From Parapedobacter flavus (GTDB lineage: Bacteria; Bacteroidota; Bacteroidia; Sphingobacteriales; Sphingobacteriaceae): a DNA stretch of 64,000 bases. Shown one piece after another: positions 1 through 9,236 of the stretch. The notes beneath the pieces were generated by a model. That model saw nothing but the letters and a program-made list of their open reading frames with translations, did no database searches and was not told where the DNA came from. The stretch covers positions 558,001 to 622,000 of the forward strand of contig NZ_JAYKZZ010000001.1 in the NCBI RefSeq assembly GCF_035818675.1. The letters run 5' to 3'. Numbering within the stretch: the stretch's first letter is position 1; each line of letters begins with the position of its first letter. Position numbers and translations under genes: made by a program.

Positions 1-23
1 AGTTTAAATGTTGAGTAATTGCA

Positions 24-57
24 TTTCAGGGTGTGGGTTCATTCCTCCATATCTTTG
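24..57 (+). promoter_or_regulatory. Candidate promoter of the SusC/SusD operon
   Basis: TATCTTTG at 50-57 fits the Bacteroidota -7 element TAnnTTTG. A TTTC 22 nt upstream (24-27) is a poor -33 match. If used, the transcript would start near 64 and carry a leader of about 155 nt before the SusC ATG at 220. No other feature is seen in positions 1-219. Confidence 0.3.
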
Positions 58-219
58 TATTAGATAGCCGTCCATGCTCGGTGCAGTCATGGTTAAATCG
101 TTCAGTCGAGGCTAGTAATCAATTAGGAAACGTAAAAAATGGAAATGTAAACTTAATGAAGCTAAACTAAAAAAGGTAAGACTACCACCTAACAAATTTG
201 AAAATTTAATTTATGAACT

Positions 220-3200
220 ATGAGCGTTTACACAAGAAAATTTGCAAGTAGATGGCTATCGTGGCAGCTCGTTGGCGCTGTAACATTTTATCCAATGCTT
301 ATGCTTGTCGGGATGATCGCATTTCCGACGCTTCTCTTGGCCCAAATCACCGTATCGGGTGTAGTAAGAGATAGCAGTTCGGTTCCCGTCTCCGGAATAT
401 CCGTTGGGCTGCAAGGGACCACAACCGGCACGGCTACCGACGAAGATGGTCGGTACTCGTTGAGTATCCCAAGTACAGATGCCATTTTGATGTTTAGTGG
501 CGTGGGCTTTGCCGAGCAGGAGGTTCCGCTTGATGGCCGCACGAGGGTTGATGTGACGTTGTTGCCATTAAGTAGGCAAATTGAGGATGTGGTTGTTGTT
601 GGTTTCGGTAAGCAAAAGCGCACGGACATGATCGGTTCGGTTACGTCCGTGAAACCAAGTGAACTTAAAGTTCCTTCCAGCAACCTAACCACGGCCCTTG
701 CAGGGCGAGCGGCGGGGATCATTGGTTTCCAACGTTCGGGAGAACCAGGAGCAGACAATGCTGACTTTTTTATCCGGGGTGTCACGACGTTTGGGTATAA
801 AGTAGACCCCCTGATTCTGATCGACAATGTGGAAGTAACCACCACAGATTTGGCTAGGTTACAAGTTGACGATATCGAGTCGTTCAGTATCATGAAAGAC
901 GCAACCGCTACCGCAATTTACGGCGCCCGCGGTGCGAATGGGGTGATCTTAATTACGACAAAAGAGGGTAAGGAGGCGCCTGTTTCGCTGAATTTACGGT
1001 TAGAAAACTCATTTTCCGCCCCCACCAGCAATGTAGAGTTGGCAGACCCCGTAACGTATATGCGAATGTATAATGAAGCGATTTTGACCCGAGACGCCTT
1101 AATACCGATCAAATTCCTCCCCGAGCAGATTGAGCGTACAGCGGAGGGGGCCGATCCGCTCTTGTATCCGGCGATAGATTGGAGAGACATGCTATTGAAG
1201 GATTATACCACCACCCAACGCCTCAATCTTAGTGTTTCGGGCGGGGGTAAGGTAGCGAGGTATTTCGTGTCGGGGGCCTTAAACCAGGATAATGGCATAT
1301 TGAAAGTGCCGCGCATGAATGATTTTAATAACAATATCAACTTGAAAACGTATTCGCTGCGGAGTAATGTCAATATCGACCTCACTAAAACCACGGAGTT
1401 AGCCGTGAGGCTTAGCGGTTCATTTGATGATTATATTGGCCCGATTAAAGGAGGTACACAAGTCTACCGGGATATTATGCGGACCAATCCGGCATTATTC
1501 CATCCTTACTATGAGGCAGTAGGAGACTACCAATACCTCAATCACATTATGTTCGGTAACGCCCGCGAAGAAGACGGCTTGTATATTAATCCTTATGCTG
1601 AGATGGTTCGCGGATACCGTGAGTATTCCCGCTCCATGATGCTGGCCCAATTACAATTAAATCAAAAACTGGATTTCATAACCGAAGGATTGAATTTTCG
1701 GGTGATGGCCAATACCACCAGAAATTCGTATTTTTCAATCTCCCGGCAATATAACCCCTTTTATTACCAATTGAATCCGCCGGTTCGGAATTCGGCAGCC
1801 GGGCATACGTTCAACGTGTTAAATGAGCTGGACGGAACCGAGTATTTAGATTTCGATGAAGGAGACCGGTCCGTCAGTTCACTCTTTTATATGGAAGCTG
1901 CGCTCAATTACGAGAAAGCCATTCAAGAAAAGCACAACCTGAGTGGATTACTGGTCGGTATTCTCCGTAACGAGTTGAGGGGAAATACCGGGAGCTTGCA
2001 GCAATCGTTACCTTATCGGAATATAGGTCTTTCGGGCCGGTTTACCTATGGATACGACTCGCGATACCACGTGGAATTCAATTTTGGTTATAACGGTTCC
2101 GAACGGTTCCACGAATCTCAGCGCTTTGGTTTCTTCCCCTCGGCGGGCATAGCCTGGACGATCTCCAATGAGAAGTTCTGGGAGAATTACCGGGAGGCAG
2201 TCAATAACCTCCGGATCCGGGCGACCTACGGATTGGTTGGTAATGATGCCATAGGTAGCGCGGAAGACCGTTTCTATTACCTTTCGGAGATCAATATGAA
2301 TACAGCTGCACGAGGTGCGAGTTTCGGATTGGATAGGAGCTATACCAAGAACGGCATTACGTTCAATCGATACTCTAATCCAGACATCACCTGGGAAACC
2401 GCGTATAAGTCGAATATTGCTCTTGAACTGGGGTTATTTAACAGCTTTACCCTAATGGCCGATTTCTTCCACGAGCATCGAAAAAATATTTTCATGCTTC
2501 GCAGTGCAATCCCTCAGCAGATGGGACTGGCCACTTCCATAGCGGCCAACGTAGGTGAGGCCATTGGCAAAGGGGTGGATATGTCGCTCGAATACAATCA
2601 CTCGTTCAATAACGGCATGTGGTTGCAGTCGATGGGTAACTTCACGTTTGCAAGGAGCCATTATGTGAAATACGAGGAGCCCGACTATACCGATAATCCG
2701 ACGTTGTCACGGGTTGGACAACCCATCAGCGGTACATTGGGTTACATCGCCGAACGTTTGTTTATTGACGATGAGGAAGTCCTGAACTCACCCGAACAGA
2801 CGTTTGGTCTCACGCAGGGCGGGGATATCAAATTCCGCGATTTGAATCAAGACGGCATCATCTCAACGCTGGATAGAGCCTTCATCGGTAAGCCGACAGT
2901 ACCCGAAATCAACTATGGCTTTGGAGTGTCGATGGGTTTTAAAAGTGTAGATTTTTCAATTTTCTTCCAAGGACTGGCCAATGAATCCTTTTGGATCAAT
3001 ACGTCTGCGACCTCTCCTTTCCGCCGTTATACCTACTCGGGCGAGAGTGTTCCCGGAGGCGTTATTCTCGAAAATCACGTGTTGAAATCATATGCCGATA
3101 ACTATTGGTCAGAAAGCGACAGGGATATCTACGCGCTATGGCCCAGACTAACAACTGGTGATAACGCAAACAACAGTCAGACCAGTACGTGGTTTATGCG

Positions 3201-3420
3201 TGATGGCGATTTCCTACGTCTCAAACAACTAGAAATCGGTTATAATTTTCCGCAACAATTATTGGATCGCATCTACATGAAGAAATTGCGGTTATATGTG
3301 AATGGGACAAACCTGTTGGTGTGGAGTAAGTTTAAGGATTGGGATGTGGAAATGGCGGGCAACGGCCTTGGCTACCCATTGCAACGTGTATTTAATATTG
3401 GTATACAAACAAATCTTTAG
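220..3420 (+). CDS. SusC/RagA-type TonB-dependent outer-membrane transporter
   Basis: The 1066-residue protein has a long signal peptide ending near residue 42 (LLLAQ). A carboxypeptidase-regulatory-like domain follows (about 43-118, with DEDGRYSL). Next come a TonB-box-like stretch EDVVVVGFG (122-129), a plug domain (about 135-245, with GARGANGVILITT) and a long beta-barrel. The length and order are those of the SusC family, which imports oligosaccharides or glycan fragments with energy from TonB. The SusD-like lipoprotein gene starts 4 nt after its stop, so the two form the usual SusCD pair. The ligand cannot be read from sequence; the downstream sugar-acid and glycosidase genes suggest a carbohydrate. 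The ATG at 220 is preferred because the signal peptide follows directly. Confidence 0.95.
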   Translation: MSVYTRKFASRWLSWQLVGAVTFYPMLMLVGMIAFPTLLLAQITVSGVVRDSSSVPVSGISVGLQGTTTGTATDEDGRYSLSIPSTDAILMFSGVGFAEQEVPLDGRTRVDVTLLPLSRQIEDVVVVGFGKQKRTDMIGSVTSVKPSELKVPSSNLTTALAGRAAGIIGFQRSGEPGADNADFFIRGVTTFGYKVDPLILIDNVEVTTTDLARLQVDDIESFSIMKDATATAIYGARGANGVILITTKEGKEAPVSLNLRLENSFSAPTSNVELADPVTYMRMYNEAILTRDALIPIKFLPEQIERTAEGADPLLYPAIDWRDMLLKDYTTTQRLNLSVSGGGKVARYFVSGALNQDNGILKVPRMNDFNNNINLKTYSLRSNVNIDLTKTTELAVRLSGSFDDYIGPIKGGTQVYRDIMRTNPALFHPYYEAVGDYQYLNHIMFGNAREEDGLYINPYAEMVRGYREYSRSMMLAQLQLNQKLDFITEGLNFRVMANTTRNSYFSISRQYNPFYYQLNPPVRNSAAGHTFNVLNELDGTEYLDFDEGDRSVSSLFYMEAALNYEKAIQEKHNLSGLLVGILRNELRGNTGSLQQSLPYRNIGLSGRFTYGYDSRYHVEFNFGYNGSERFHESQRFGFFPSAGIAWTISNEKFWENYREAVNNLRIRATYGLVGNDAIGSAEDRFYYLSEINMNTAARGASFGLDRSYTKNGITFNRYSNPDITWETAYKSNIALELGLFNSFTLMADFFHEHRKNIFMLRSAIPQQMGLATSIAANVGEAIGKGVDMSLEYNHSFNNGMWLQSMGNFTFARSHYVKYEEPDYTDNPTLSRVGQPISGTLGYIAERLFIDDEEVLNSPEQTFGLTQGGDIKFRDLNQDGIISTLDRAFIGKPTVPEINYGFGVSMGFKSVDFSIFFQGLANESFWINTSATSPFRRYTYSGESVPGGVILENHVLKSYADNYWSESDRDIYALWPRLTTGDNANNSQTSTWFMRDGDFLRLKQLEIGYNFPQQLLDRIYMKKLRLYVNGTNLLVWSKFKDWDVEMAGNGLGYPLQRVFNIGIQTNL

Positions 3421-3423
3421 GTC

Positions 3424-5328
3424 ATGAGAAAATTATTAATGCTTATATGTTTTCCAGTATTACTGGGTTCGTGCGGCAAATACCTGGATATTGTGCCGGA
3501 TAATGTGGCTACCATTGAATCTGCGTTCACACTGAGGGCCACAGCAGAACGCTATCTGTTTACCTGTTACTCCTGGATGCCGAAAACGATGAACATGACC
3601 TCAGATCCCGCAGCGGGTTATTGGGGTGGTGAAATTTGGGGCAAGGAAGGAGCGACAGATAATAATGCTTATTTCTATGGTAAAGGCACCAATGGTGTGT
3701 CTTCCCCCCTTTTAAATTACTGGTCGGGAAGCAACGGCGGCCTGCCGATGTTCAGAGCCATTCGAGAATGTAATATATTTCTTGATAATGTGGGCAACGT
3801 TCCCGACTTAACCACCTTCGAACGCGATAGGTGGATTGCGGAAGTAAAGTTTCTGAAGGCGTATTATCATTTCCATTTGATGCGTATGTACGGACCGATT
3901 CCGCTGATCAAAGAAAGTTTGCCGATCTCTGCCAGCCCCGAACAGGTGCAAACACCTCGGGCTGCCATGGACGAATGTTTCGACTATGTGATTCAGTTAT
4001 TGGACGAATCTTATGAAAATTTGCCCGAGGTGGTCATTGACCCGCAGAGTGAAATGGGCCGTGTAACAGCTATCGCTAACCGGGCGCTCAAAGCGAAAAT
4101 ACTGATGACAGCCGCTAGTCCGCTTTACAACGGAAATCCGGATTATGTGGATTTCGTCAATTCCGACGGATCACCGATGATGAACAATACATACGATCCG
4201 GAAAAATGGGTGATTGCAAGAGACGCCGTCAAAGCGGCGATAGACTTGGCCCATCAGAACAACGTTTCCCTGTATGTGTTTTCTGCGGCGCAAACCCCTG
4301 GTCTTGGAGCGGTTACCTTAAGCGATACGACCGAATACAAATTGAGTATCGCTAATGCCTTGGCCTTTCGGTGGAATTCGGAGACCATCTGGGCCGATCC
4401 GACCAACGCTCCAGCGCAGGGAATCATGACCCCCACCACGTGGAACCCTGATATCCAGCCCGGATCGTTCAATCACATTTCAGGAAGTTACGGCGCTTCG
4501 ATGGAATTTTCGGAACGTTTCTATACCGCTAATGGGCTTCCTATAGACGAAGACAAGACCTTCGACTACGAAAATCGATATGACATTGTCCAAACGCGCC
4601 CTGAGGACGCGTTCAACCTGATGTCAGACTATGATGTCGTCAAAATGCATCTGGACCGCGAAAATAGGTTCTACGCCAACCTGGCATTTGATGGGACTAA
4701 ATGGTACGGCCAGGGAAAATATTCAGAAGACGATAATTGGACCGTTGATTTTAAAAGAGGTGGAAACATGACCATGCTCTCTTTTGCGAATTCAATTACT
4801 GGATATCAGGTGAAAAAGCGAATCCATTTTCAAAATGTGATCACGGGCTCGTCTTCGTATTCCGTTGTTTGGTATCCGGCTATGCTGATTCGCTTGTCTG
4901 ATCTCTATCTGTTGTATGCTGAAGCGATCAACGAAGTTTCGGGTCCAACGGATGAGGCGTACGAATATGTCAATCAAATCCGTGAGCGTGCCGGAATTCC
5001 CACCGTACAAGATGCATGGACCAATTACGCTATCGACGCGACTAAATACCAGTCGAAAGATGGGTTCAGGGAGATTATCCATCGCGAAAGAGAATTGGAG
5101 CTCTGTTTCGAGTCCCAGCTTTTTTGGGACTCCAAGCGTTGGAAAGAGGCCGAGGAAAGGTTTACGGGGTCGATTTCTGGTTGGACCTTTTCAGGCGACT
5201 CGCCGGAGACTTATTATGTGCGTACGCATGTATTCGAGCAAAAGTTTGAAAAAAGGAATTACCTTGATCCGCTGGCAGAAAGTGTTTTGCTCAACAATCC
5301 AAAATTGGTGCAAAATCCGGGATGGTAG
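3424..5328 (+). CDS. SusD/RagB-type surface glycan-binding lipoprotein
   Basis: This 634-residue lipoprotein has its lipobox cysteine at residue 17 (LLGSC), followed by GKYLDIVPDN, a typical SusD N-terminus. The TPR-like core is recognisable (RDRWIAEVKFLKAYYHFHL near 135-155), as is the C-terminal stretch with YAEAINEVSG, YVNQIRERAGIP and REIIHRERELELCFE. SusD proteins cap the SusC barrel and bind the incoming glycan on the cell surface. It lies 4 nt downstream of SusC and is surely cotranscribed with it. It is somewhat longer than average (500-600 residues) but intact. Confidence 0.95.
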   Translation: MRKLLMLICFPVLLGSCGKYLDIVPDNVATIESAFTLRATAERYLFTCYSWMPKTMNMTSDPAAGYWGGEIWGKEGATDNNAYFYGKGTNGVSSPLLNYWSGSNGGLPMFRAIRECNIFLDNVGNVPDLTTFERDRWIAEVKFLKAYYHFHLMRMYGPIPLIKESLPISASPEQVQTPRAAMDECFDYVIQLLDESYENLPEVVIDPQSEMGRVTAIANRALKAKILMTAASPLYNGNPDYVDFVNSDGSPMMNNTYDPEKWVIARDAVKAAIDLAHQNNVSLYVFSAAQTPGLGAVTLSDTTEYKLSIANALAFRWNSETIWADPTNAPAQGIMTPTTWNPDIQPGSFNHISGSYGASMEFSERFYTANGLPIDEDKTFDYENRYDIVQTRPEDAFNLMSDYDVVKMHLDRENRFYANLAFDGTKWYGQGKYSEDDNWTVDFKRGGNMTMLSFANSITGYQVKKRIHFQNVITGSSSYSVVWYPAMLIRLSDLYLLYAEAINEVSGPTDEAYEYVNQIRERAGIPTVQDAWTNYAIDATKYQSKDGFREIIHRERELELCFESQLFWDSKRWKEAEERFTGSISGWTFSGDSPETYYVRTHVFEQKFEKRNYLDPLAESVLLNNPKLVQNPGW

Positions 5329-5362
5329 CTATATTTAAGTATAAATCGAAAATAACGAGGTT

Positions 5363-6544
5363 ATGAAAAAGTTAATTATCGCCTTGATTGGCATAATAGC
5401 ATTCTACGGTTGTAAAGAACCGGTATGGAACCCAGTACCCACGGACGGCGTCACGCCGGGTCCGGTTCGTTCTTACACCGTAACAAATACGTTTGGCAAA
5501 GCCATCATCCATTTTGAGGTGCCCGATGAAAACGCGTTATATATAGAGGCGGAGTATACGCTTGATAATGGCGAAACGATGGGCGTGAAAGCTTCCAAGT
5601 TTGCGGATTCACTGATCGTCGAAGGGTTTGCCCAGGCAAAGGACTATACCGTCCAATTGTACGCCGTGGGAAGCAATGAACAACGGTCTTCGCCTACGGC
5701 GGTAACGGTCACTCCAGACCAGCCCAACTACCTACAAGCGCTAGCATCGCTCGAAGCGATACAAGCGTTTGGGGGCGTTACGGTCGAAACCGTAAATCCG
5801 GGGCAAGACGATTTGGTCATTGAGGCCCTTCGAAAAGCGCCGGATGGCGAATGGGAACCGATCGACCGATTTTATTCGGGCATTAAGGATATCCGTTACC
5901 ATATCCGCGGTCAGAAGGATTCGTTGCAGACGTTCGCTTTCTTTGTGCGAGACCGTTGGCTAAATTATTCCGACACGGTAGAATTCGACATCCTTCCCCT
6001 CCGGGAAATCTTGATACCTGCTGTCGATATCTTTGAAATGCCAATCGCTCAAATGCCTGGAAGTGCGCGACCATGGAGTGGCAGTTATCTGGCCAAAAAA
6101 GCGGTCGATGGAACGATTGCGCAGACCAAGAATCAGAATTACTACATGACGGCGCGTGGCACCGGAATGCCACAACATTTCAATGTTGATCTTACCAATA
6201 CCTTCCAATTGAGCCGCGCTGTGTTTTACGAACGGCCCGAGTATTTCTACCGGTCGATATCACCCCGGAGAATGAAAATCTGGGGCGCCACGGACCCGAA
6301 CCCCGATGGGTCGTTTGACGGGTGGACGCTGCTGGGAGAGTTTGAGGTTATTAAGCCGTCGGGCATACCGGGAGATCAAATAAATGAAGATGATGAGGCC
6401 CAATCTAGGGCGGGGCACGACTTTGAGTTTGATGGTGCAACGATACCGGTGCGATATCTTCGATTCCAAACACTGGAAACTTGGGGGCAGTCGGACTATG
6501 TAACCATGACGGAGATCAGCCTCTACGGCAATACAGTTCACTAA
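5363..6544 (+). CDS. Surface lipoprotein of the DUF4959/DUF5126/DUF5000 type (SusE/F position)
   Basis: The 393-residue lipoprotein has its cysteine at residue 17 (AFYGC). The N-terminal part resembles DUF4959 (PGPVRSYTVTNTFGKAIIHFEVPDE split across about 32-54). The middle resembles DUF5126 (LIVEALRKAPDGEWEPI). The C-terminal third looks like the discoidin-like DUF5000 fold (RPWSGSYLAKKAVDGT and RYLRFQTLETWGQSDYVTMTE). Such proteins follow SusCD pairs and are thought to be auxiliary glycan-binding proteins. It lies 34 nt after SusD, and a strong hairpin follows its stop, so it is probably the last gene of the SusCD transcript. Domain names are from pattern recognition only. Confidence 0.8.
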   Translation: MKKLIIALIGIIAFYGCKEPVWNPVPTDGVTPGPVRSYTVTNTFGKAIIHFEVPDENALYIEAEYTLDNGETMGVKASKFADSLIVEGFAQAKDYTVQLYAVGSNEQRSSPTAVTVTPDQPNYLQALASLEAIQAFGGVTVETVNPGQDDLVIEALRKAPDGEWEPIDRFYSGIKDIRYHIRGQKDSLQTFAFFVRDRWLNYSDTVEFDILPLREILIPAVDIFEMPIAQMPGSARPWSGSYLAKKAVDGTIAQTKNQNYYMTARGTGMPQHFNVDLTNTFQLSRAVFYERPEYFYRSISPRRMKIWGATDPNPDGSFDGWTLLGEFEVIKPSGIPGDQINEDDEAQSRAGHDFEFDGATIPVRYLRFQTLETWGQSDYVTMTEISLYGNTVH

Positions 6545-6556
6545 AAAATACTTTTC

Positions 6557-6592
6557 TATGACACCTCACCGTTTGGCAGGTGAGGTGTCATA
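6557..6592 (+). terminator. Strong hairpin ending the SusCD-lipoprotein operon
   Basis: A perfect 14-bp inverted repeat (TATGACACCTCACC and its complement) flanks an 8-nt loop, starting 12 nt after the lipoprotein stop. No good T-run follows, so it may act as an mRNA 3'-end stabiliser as well as a terminator. Confidence 0.6.
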
Positions 6593-6613
6593 ACATAACA
6601 AAACAACTTAGTC

Positions 6614-7687
6614 ATGAAAATCACGTTTTTCCGGCGCTCCCATTGTCGACCGTTTTCGCTAGCCCTAGTTGCTTGGGTGGTGGTCCTTGTTTTCAATTCC
6701 TCCTGTTCCTCCACGCAAAAGGTACATTTTCCAACATCCAATTGGGTAGCTAACGAACAAGTATCTGCTAAGACCGATTCGAGCGTATTACGACAGATCG
6801 ATTCGATTATGCAAAAAGCACATGCCAATGGGATATTGATTCGAGACGGCTTTGTGGTAGGTGAATGGACGTACGATAAGCCACTAGAAACCAAGATCGA
6901 GGTGCAATCCATCACCAAAAGTGTTGTCAGTCTGTTGTTAGGAATTGCGTTGGATGAAAAGAAAATAGCGAATATCAACGACAAAGTGTATACCTACTTC
7001 CCGGCATTCGATGTTGGTCCGTATACGAAAGACATCACGTTCAAGCACCTGGTAACCGTATCCTCTGGCATCGAGGCCAAAAAACACGGGTATAACTACG
7101 GCAACCCCGGGAACATGCAGCCGGGCGTGGAAGCGAGGTACCATAACGACCATTTTGACCAATTAGCCAGGGCGTTGACTTATATTTTCGATGAATCGTT
7201 ATTGGACGTGTTGAAAAGCAGGGTGCTGGCTGTTCTGGGTGCCGAGGTAGAATGGCGGGCAGACGGTGAGGTTGTATCAAAATCAGGCGCGCGCATACCG
7301 GTAAATGCCGGATATGCATTTATCAAATGGTCCGCACCGGACTTGGCTAAATTTGGATACTTGTACCTGAATAACGGATCCTGGAACGGAAAGCAGCTGG
7401 TTTCTAAAGAATACGTTAAAGCGACCATGACACCTATTGACATTCCTTTGATGGTTTCAAGGCCCAATCAGCCGGTTCGGGAGGACGTGAACAACACCTA
7501 TGGCTATGGGTGGCGAGGAATTAAAAGGAATGACGGCGTGTTGTGGTATGCAAGTGGTAACGGCGGGCAGTTTTGTGCTGTTATACCGGAAAAGCGAACG
7601 GTGTTCGTGAAAATCAACGGCTACGGCGAGAAATACCGACCCTTTCGCGGACTATCAGTTTTTAAGGATTTACTCCAAAAACTATAG
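6614..7687 (+). CDS. Serine hydrolase of the beta-lactamase / class C penicillin-binding family, lipoprotein
   Basis: The 357-residue protein carries a lipobox-like NSSC around Cys31. The catalytic SxxK motif is SITK (99-102) in the usual setting VQSITKSVVSLLLG. A YxN-type motif appears as YHN (176-178), and a late glycine-rich GNGG motif near 313 stands in for the KTG/HxG box. The family includes beta-lactamases, esterases and D-amino-acid peptidases. It would act in the periplasm or at the membrane. The substrate is unknown; its place between a SusCD operon and a sugar-catabolic set suggests an esterase or a peptide/amide hydrolase acting on the imported compound. This is inference. Confidence 0.8.
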   Translation: MKITFFRRSHCRPFSLALVAWVVVLVFNSSCSSTQKVHFPTSNWVANEQVSAKTDSSVLRQIDSIMQKAHANGILIRDGFVVGEWTYDKPLETKIEVQSITKSVVSLLLGIALDEKKIANINDKVYTYFPAFDVGPYTKDITFKHLVTVSSGIEAKKHGYNYGNPGNMQPGVEARYHNDHFDQLARALTYIFDESLLDVLKSRVLAVLGAEVEWRADGEVVSKSGARIPVNAGYAFIKWSAPDLAKFGYLYLNNGSWNGKQLVSKEYVKATMTPIDIPLMVSRPNQPVREDVNNTYGYGWRGIKRNDGVLWYASGNGGQFCAVIPEKRTVFVKINGYGEKYRPFRGLSVFKDLLQKL

Positions 7688-7739
7688 CAACCGCCTGTTT
7701 TATTTATTTTTAAATTTGATACGATTAACAACTAGTAAT

Positions 7740-9035
7740 ATGGCAAATAATAGCGAATCAGGGGCTTCCCCTCTAGAACATCAACCAGAAAACCCAAATA
7801 CCTCGAGAAGATCTTTTCTGAGTACGTTAGGACTGGGTGTCGCCTCACTTGGCCTGGCGCAAATGGGTTGTTCTGCACAGAAAAAAACTGCAGGGTCTCC
7901 CACCGCCTCCAACGGCAAGGTGATTTCCGGTTTTGACGAGCAGGGTAAAGAGACGGTGGATCTACATGCCGGCTGGGAACCCGTGTCCGACCGTAAGGTT
8001 CGGGTAGGTTTGGTAGGGTATGGCCTTTGTAAGTTTGCTGCTGCATTTGGGTTTCAAGATCACCCCAACGTCGAAATAGTAGCCGTCAGTGACCTTTATC
8101 CCGATAGATGTGACGGGTTGGCGAAAGCCGCGCGATGCGATAAAAAATATCCGTCGTTGGAGGAAATGGTTAAGGATGATCATATCGAAGCGATTTTCGT
8201 GGCAACAGACGCACCTAGCCATGCTCGGCACGCCATATTGGCGCTCAACCACGGAAAGCACGTCGCAGTAGCTGTACCCGCCGTTTTTGGAACCTTAGAA
8301 GAAGCCGACGAATTATATAACGCGGTGAAGCGGTCGGGCAAGAAGTACATGATGTTCGAGACCTCCTGTTTCCGTGAGGATCTATATGCGATGCGTAAGA
8401 TCTATCAGGCGGGAGGATTTGGCGAGATCGTATATTCGGAAGGCGAGTACATCCATTATGGATCCAAGCCGTTGAGCTCCTACAACGGCTGGCGTGATGG
8501 TAATCCGCCGATGTTTTATCTCACCCATGCTACCGCCTATTATGTAGGAGTTACCGGAGGGCATTTCACCGATGTGTCGTGCTATGGGAAGAAAAGCCAT
8601 CTCGACTACTTGAAAGGTGGCAACAATCGCTATCATAATCCATACGGGACCCAGATTGCCATGTTTGAGGCCGATAACGGTAGTATTTCGCGTATGCTTT
8701 ATTCCAAAGATACACCGGGCTCAGGCGGCGAGGTTGGGAGATTACGGGGAGAATTAGGGTCGTACAGCCGTGAAATAAAGTACAAAGGAAAGATGGAAGA
8801 CAACTTGCCGCAAACAAAGCGGCCACCGCTTCCTCCAGGTGTTAAACCAGGCGGGCATGGCGGTGCACATGGCCACCTCACCGAAGAGTTTATACAATCC
8901 ATTCTGGAAGACCGCCAGCCGTGGGTCAATGTCGCGCTATCCCTGAATATGAGTGTGCCGGGAATTATTGCGCATCAATCGTGTTTAAAAGGAGGCGAAT
9001 CATTAAAAATCCCCTACTACACGATGTGGAGCTAG
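7740..9035 (+). CDS. Tat-exported Gfo/Idh/MocA-family protein, AVP variant (paralogue 1)
   Basis: An ATG at 7740 is a better start than the TTG at 7716. The 431-residue product has a twin-arginine signal (SRRSFLSTLGLGVASLG), followed by a cysteine (MGCSAQ) that could be lipidated. The Rossmann domain reads VRVGLVGYGLCKFA. The position that normally carries the EKP motif with the catalytic lysine reads AVPAV. The C-terminal domain has YMMFETSCFRED and GEYIHYG. These features recall NAD-dependent GH109-like glycosidases and related periplasmic members more than ordinary sugar dehydrogenases. It is clearly paralogous to the gene at 16700-17992. TAAATTTG at 7711-7718 is a possible -7 element. Confidence 0.85.
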   Translation: MANNSESGASPLEHQPENPNTSRRSFLSTLGLGVASLGLAQMGCSAQKKTAGSPTASNGKVISGFDEQGKETVDLHAGWEPVSDRKVRVGLVGYGLCKFAAAFGFQDHPNVEIVAVSDLYPDRCDGLAKAARCDKKYPSLEEMVKDDHIEAIFVATDAPSHARHAILALNHGKHVAVAVPAVFGTLEEADELYNAVKRSGKKYMMFETSCFREDLYAMRKIYQAGGFGEIVYSEGEYIHYGSKPLSSYNGWRDGNPPMFYLTHATAYYVGVTGGHFTDVSCYGKKSHLDYLKGGNNRYHNPYGTQIAMFEADNGSISRMLYSKDTPGSGGEVGRLRGELGSYSREIKYKGKMEDNLPQTKRPPLPPGVKPGGHGGAHGHLTEEFIQSILEDRQPWVNVALSLNMSVPGIIAHQSCLKGGESLKIPYYTMWS

Positions 9036-9236
9036 TTTGGCATAACGGTTAATATCGCTTAAGTATTGAGTAAATAATGTAAATGGCTTTTTTGCTAATC
9101 GGCTTAATTTTGATGAAATTACCGACTATTAAAATGGACAACTAACAAGCACGATATGCCATATGGCTCAATTTATAAAGCCATCCGCAATTGTTGAAGC
9201 ACATCCCGCGATTAAAAGATAAAACTTAAAGAGAAA

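Noticed and set aside
89..104. Short match (AAATCGTT) between the first guide and the region upstream of SusC at 220
   Set aside because: It is only 8 nt, lies outside the repeat-proximal seed, and such matches are expected by chance in 64 kb.
4916..5338. A 140-codon frame overlapping the SusD 3' end
   Set aside because: It is a shadow of the SusD gene in another frame, rich in Arg and Ser and without any family features.
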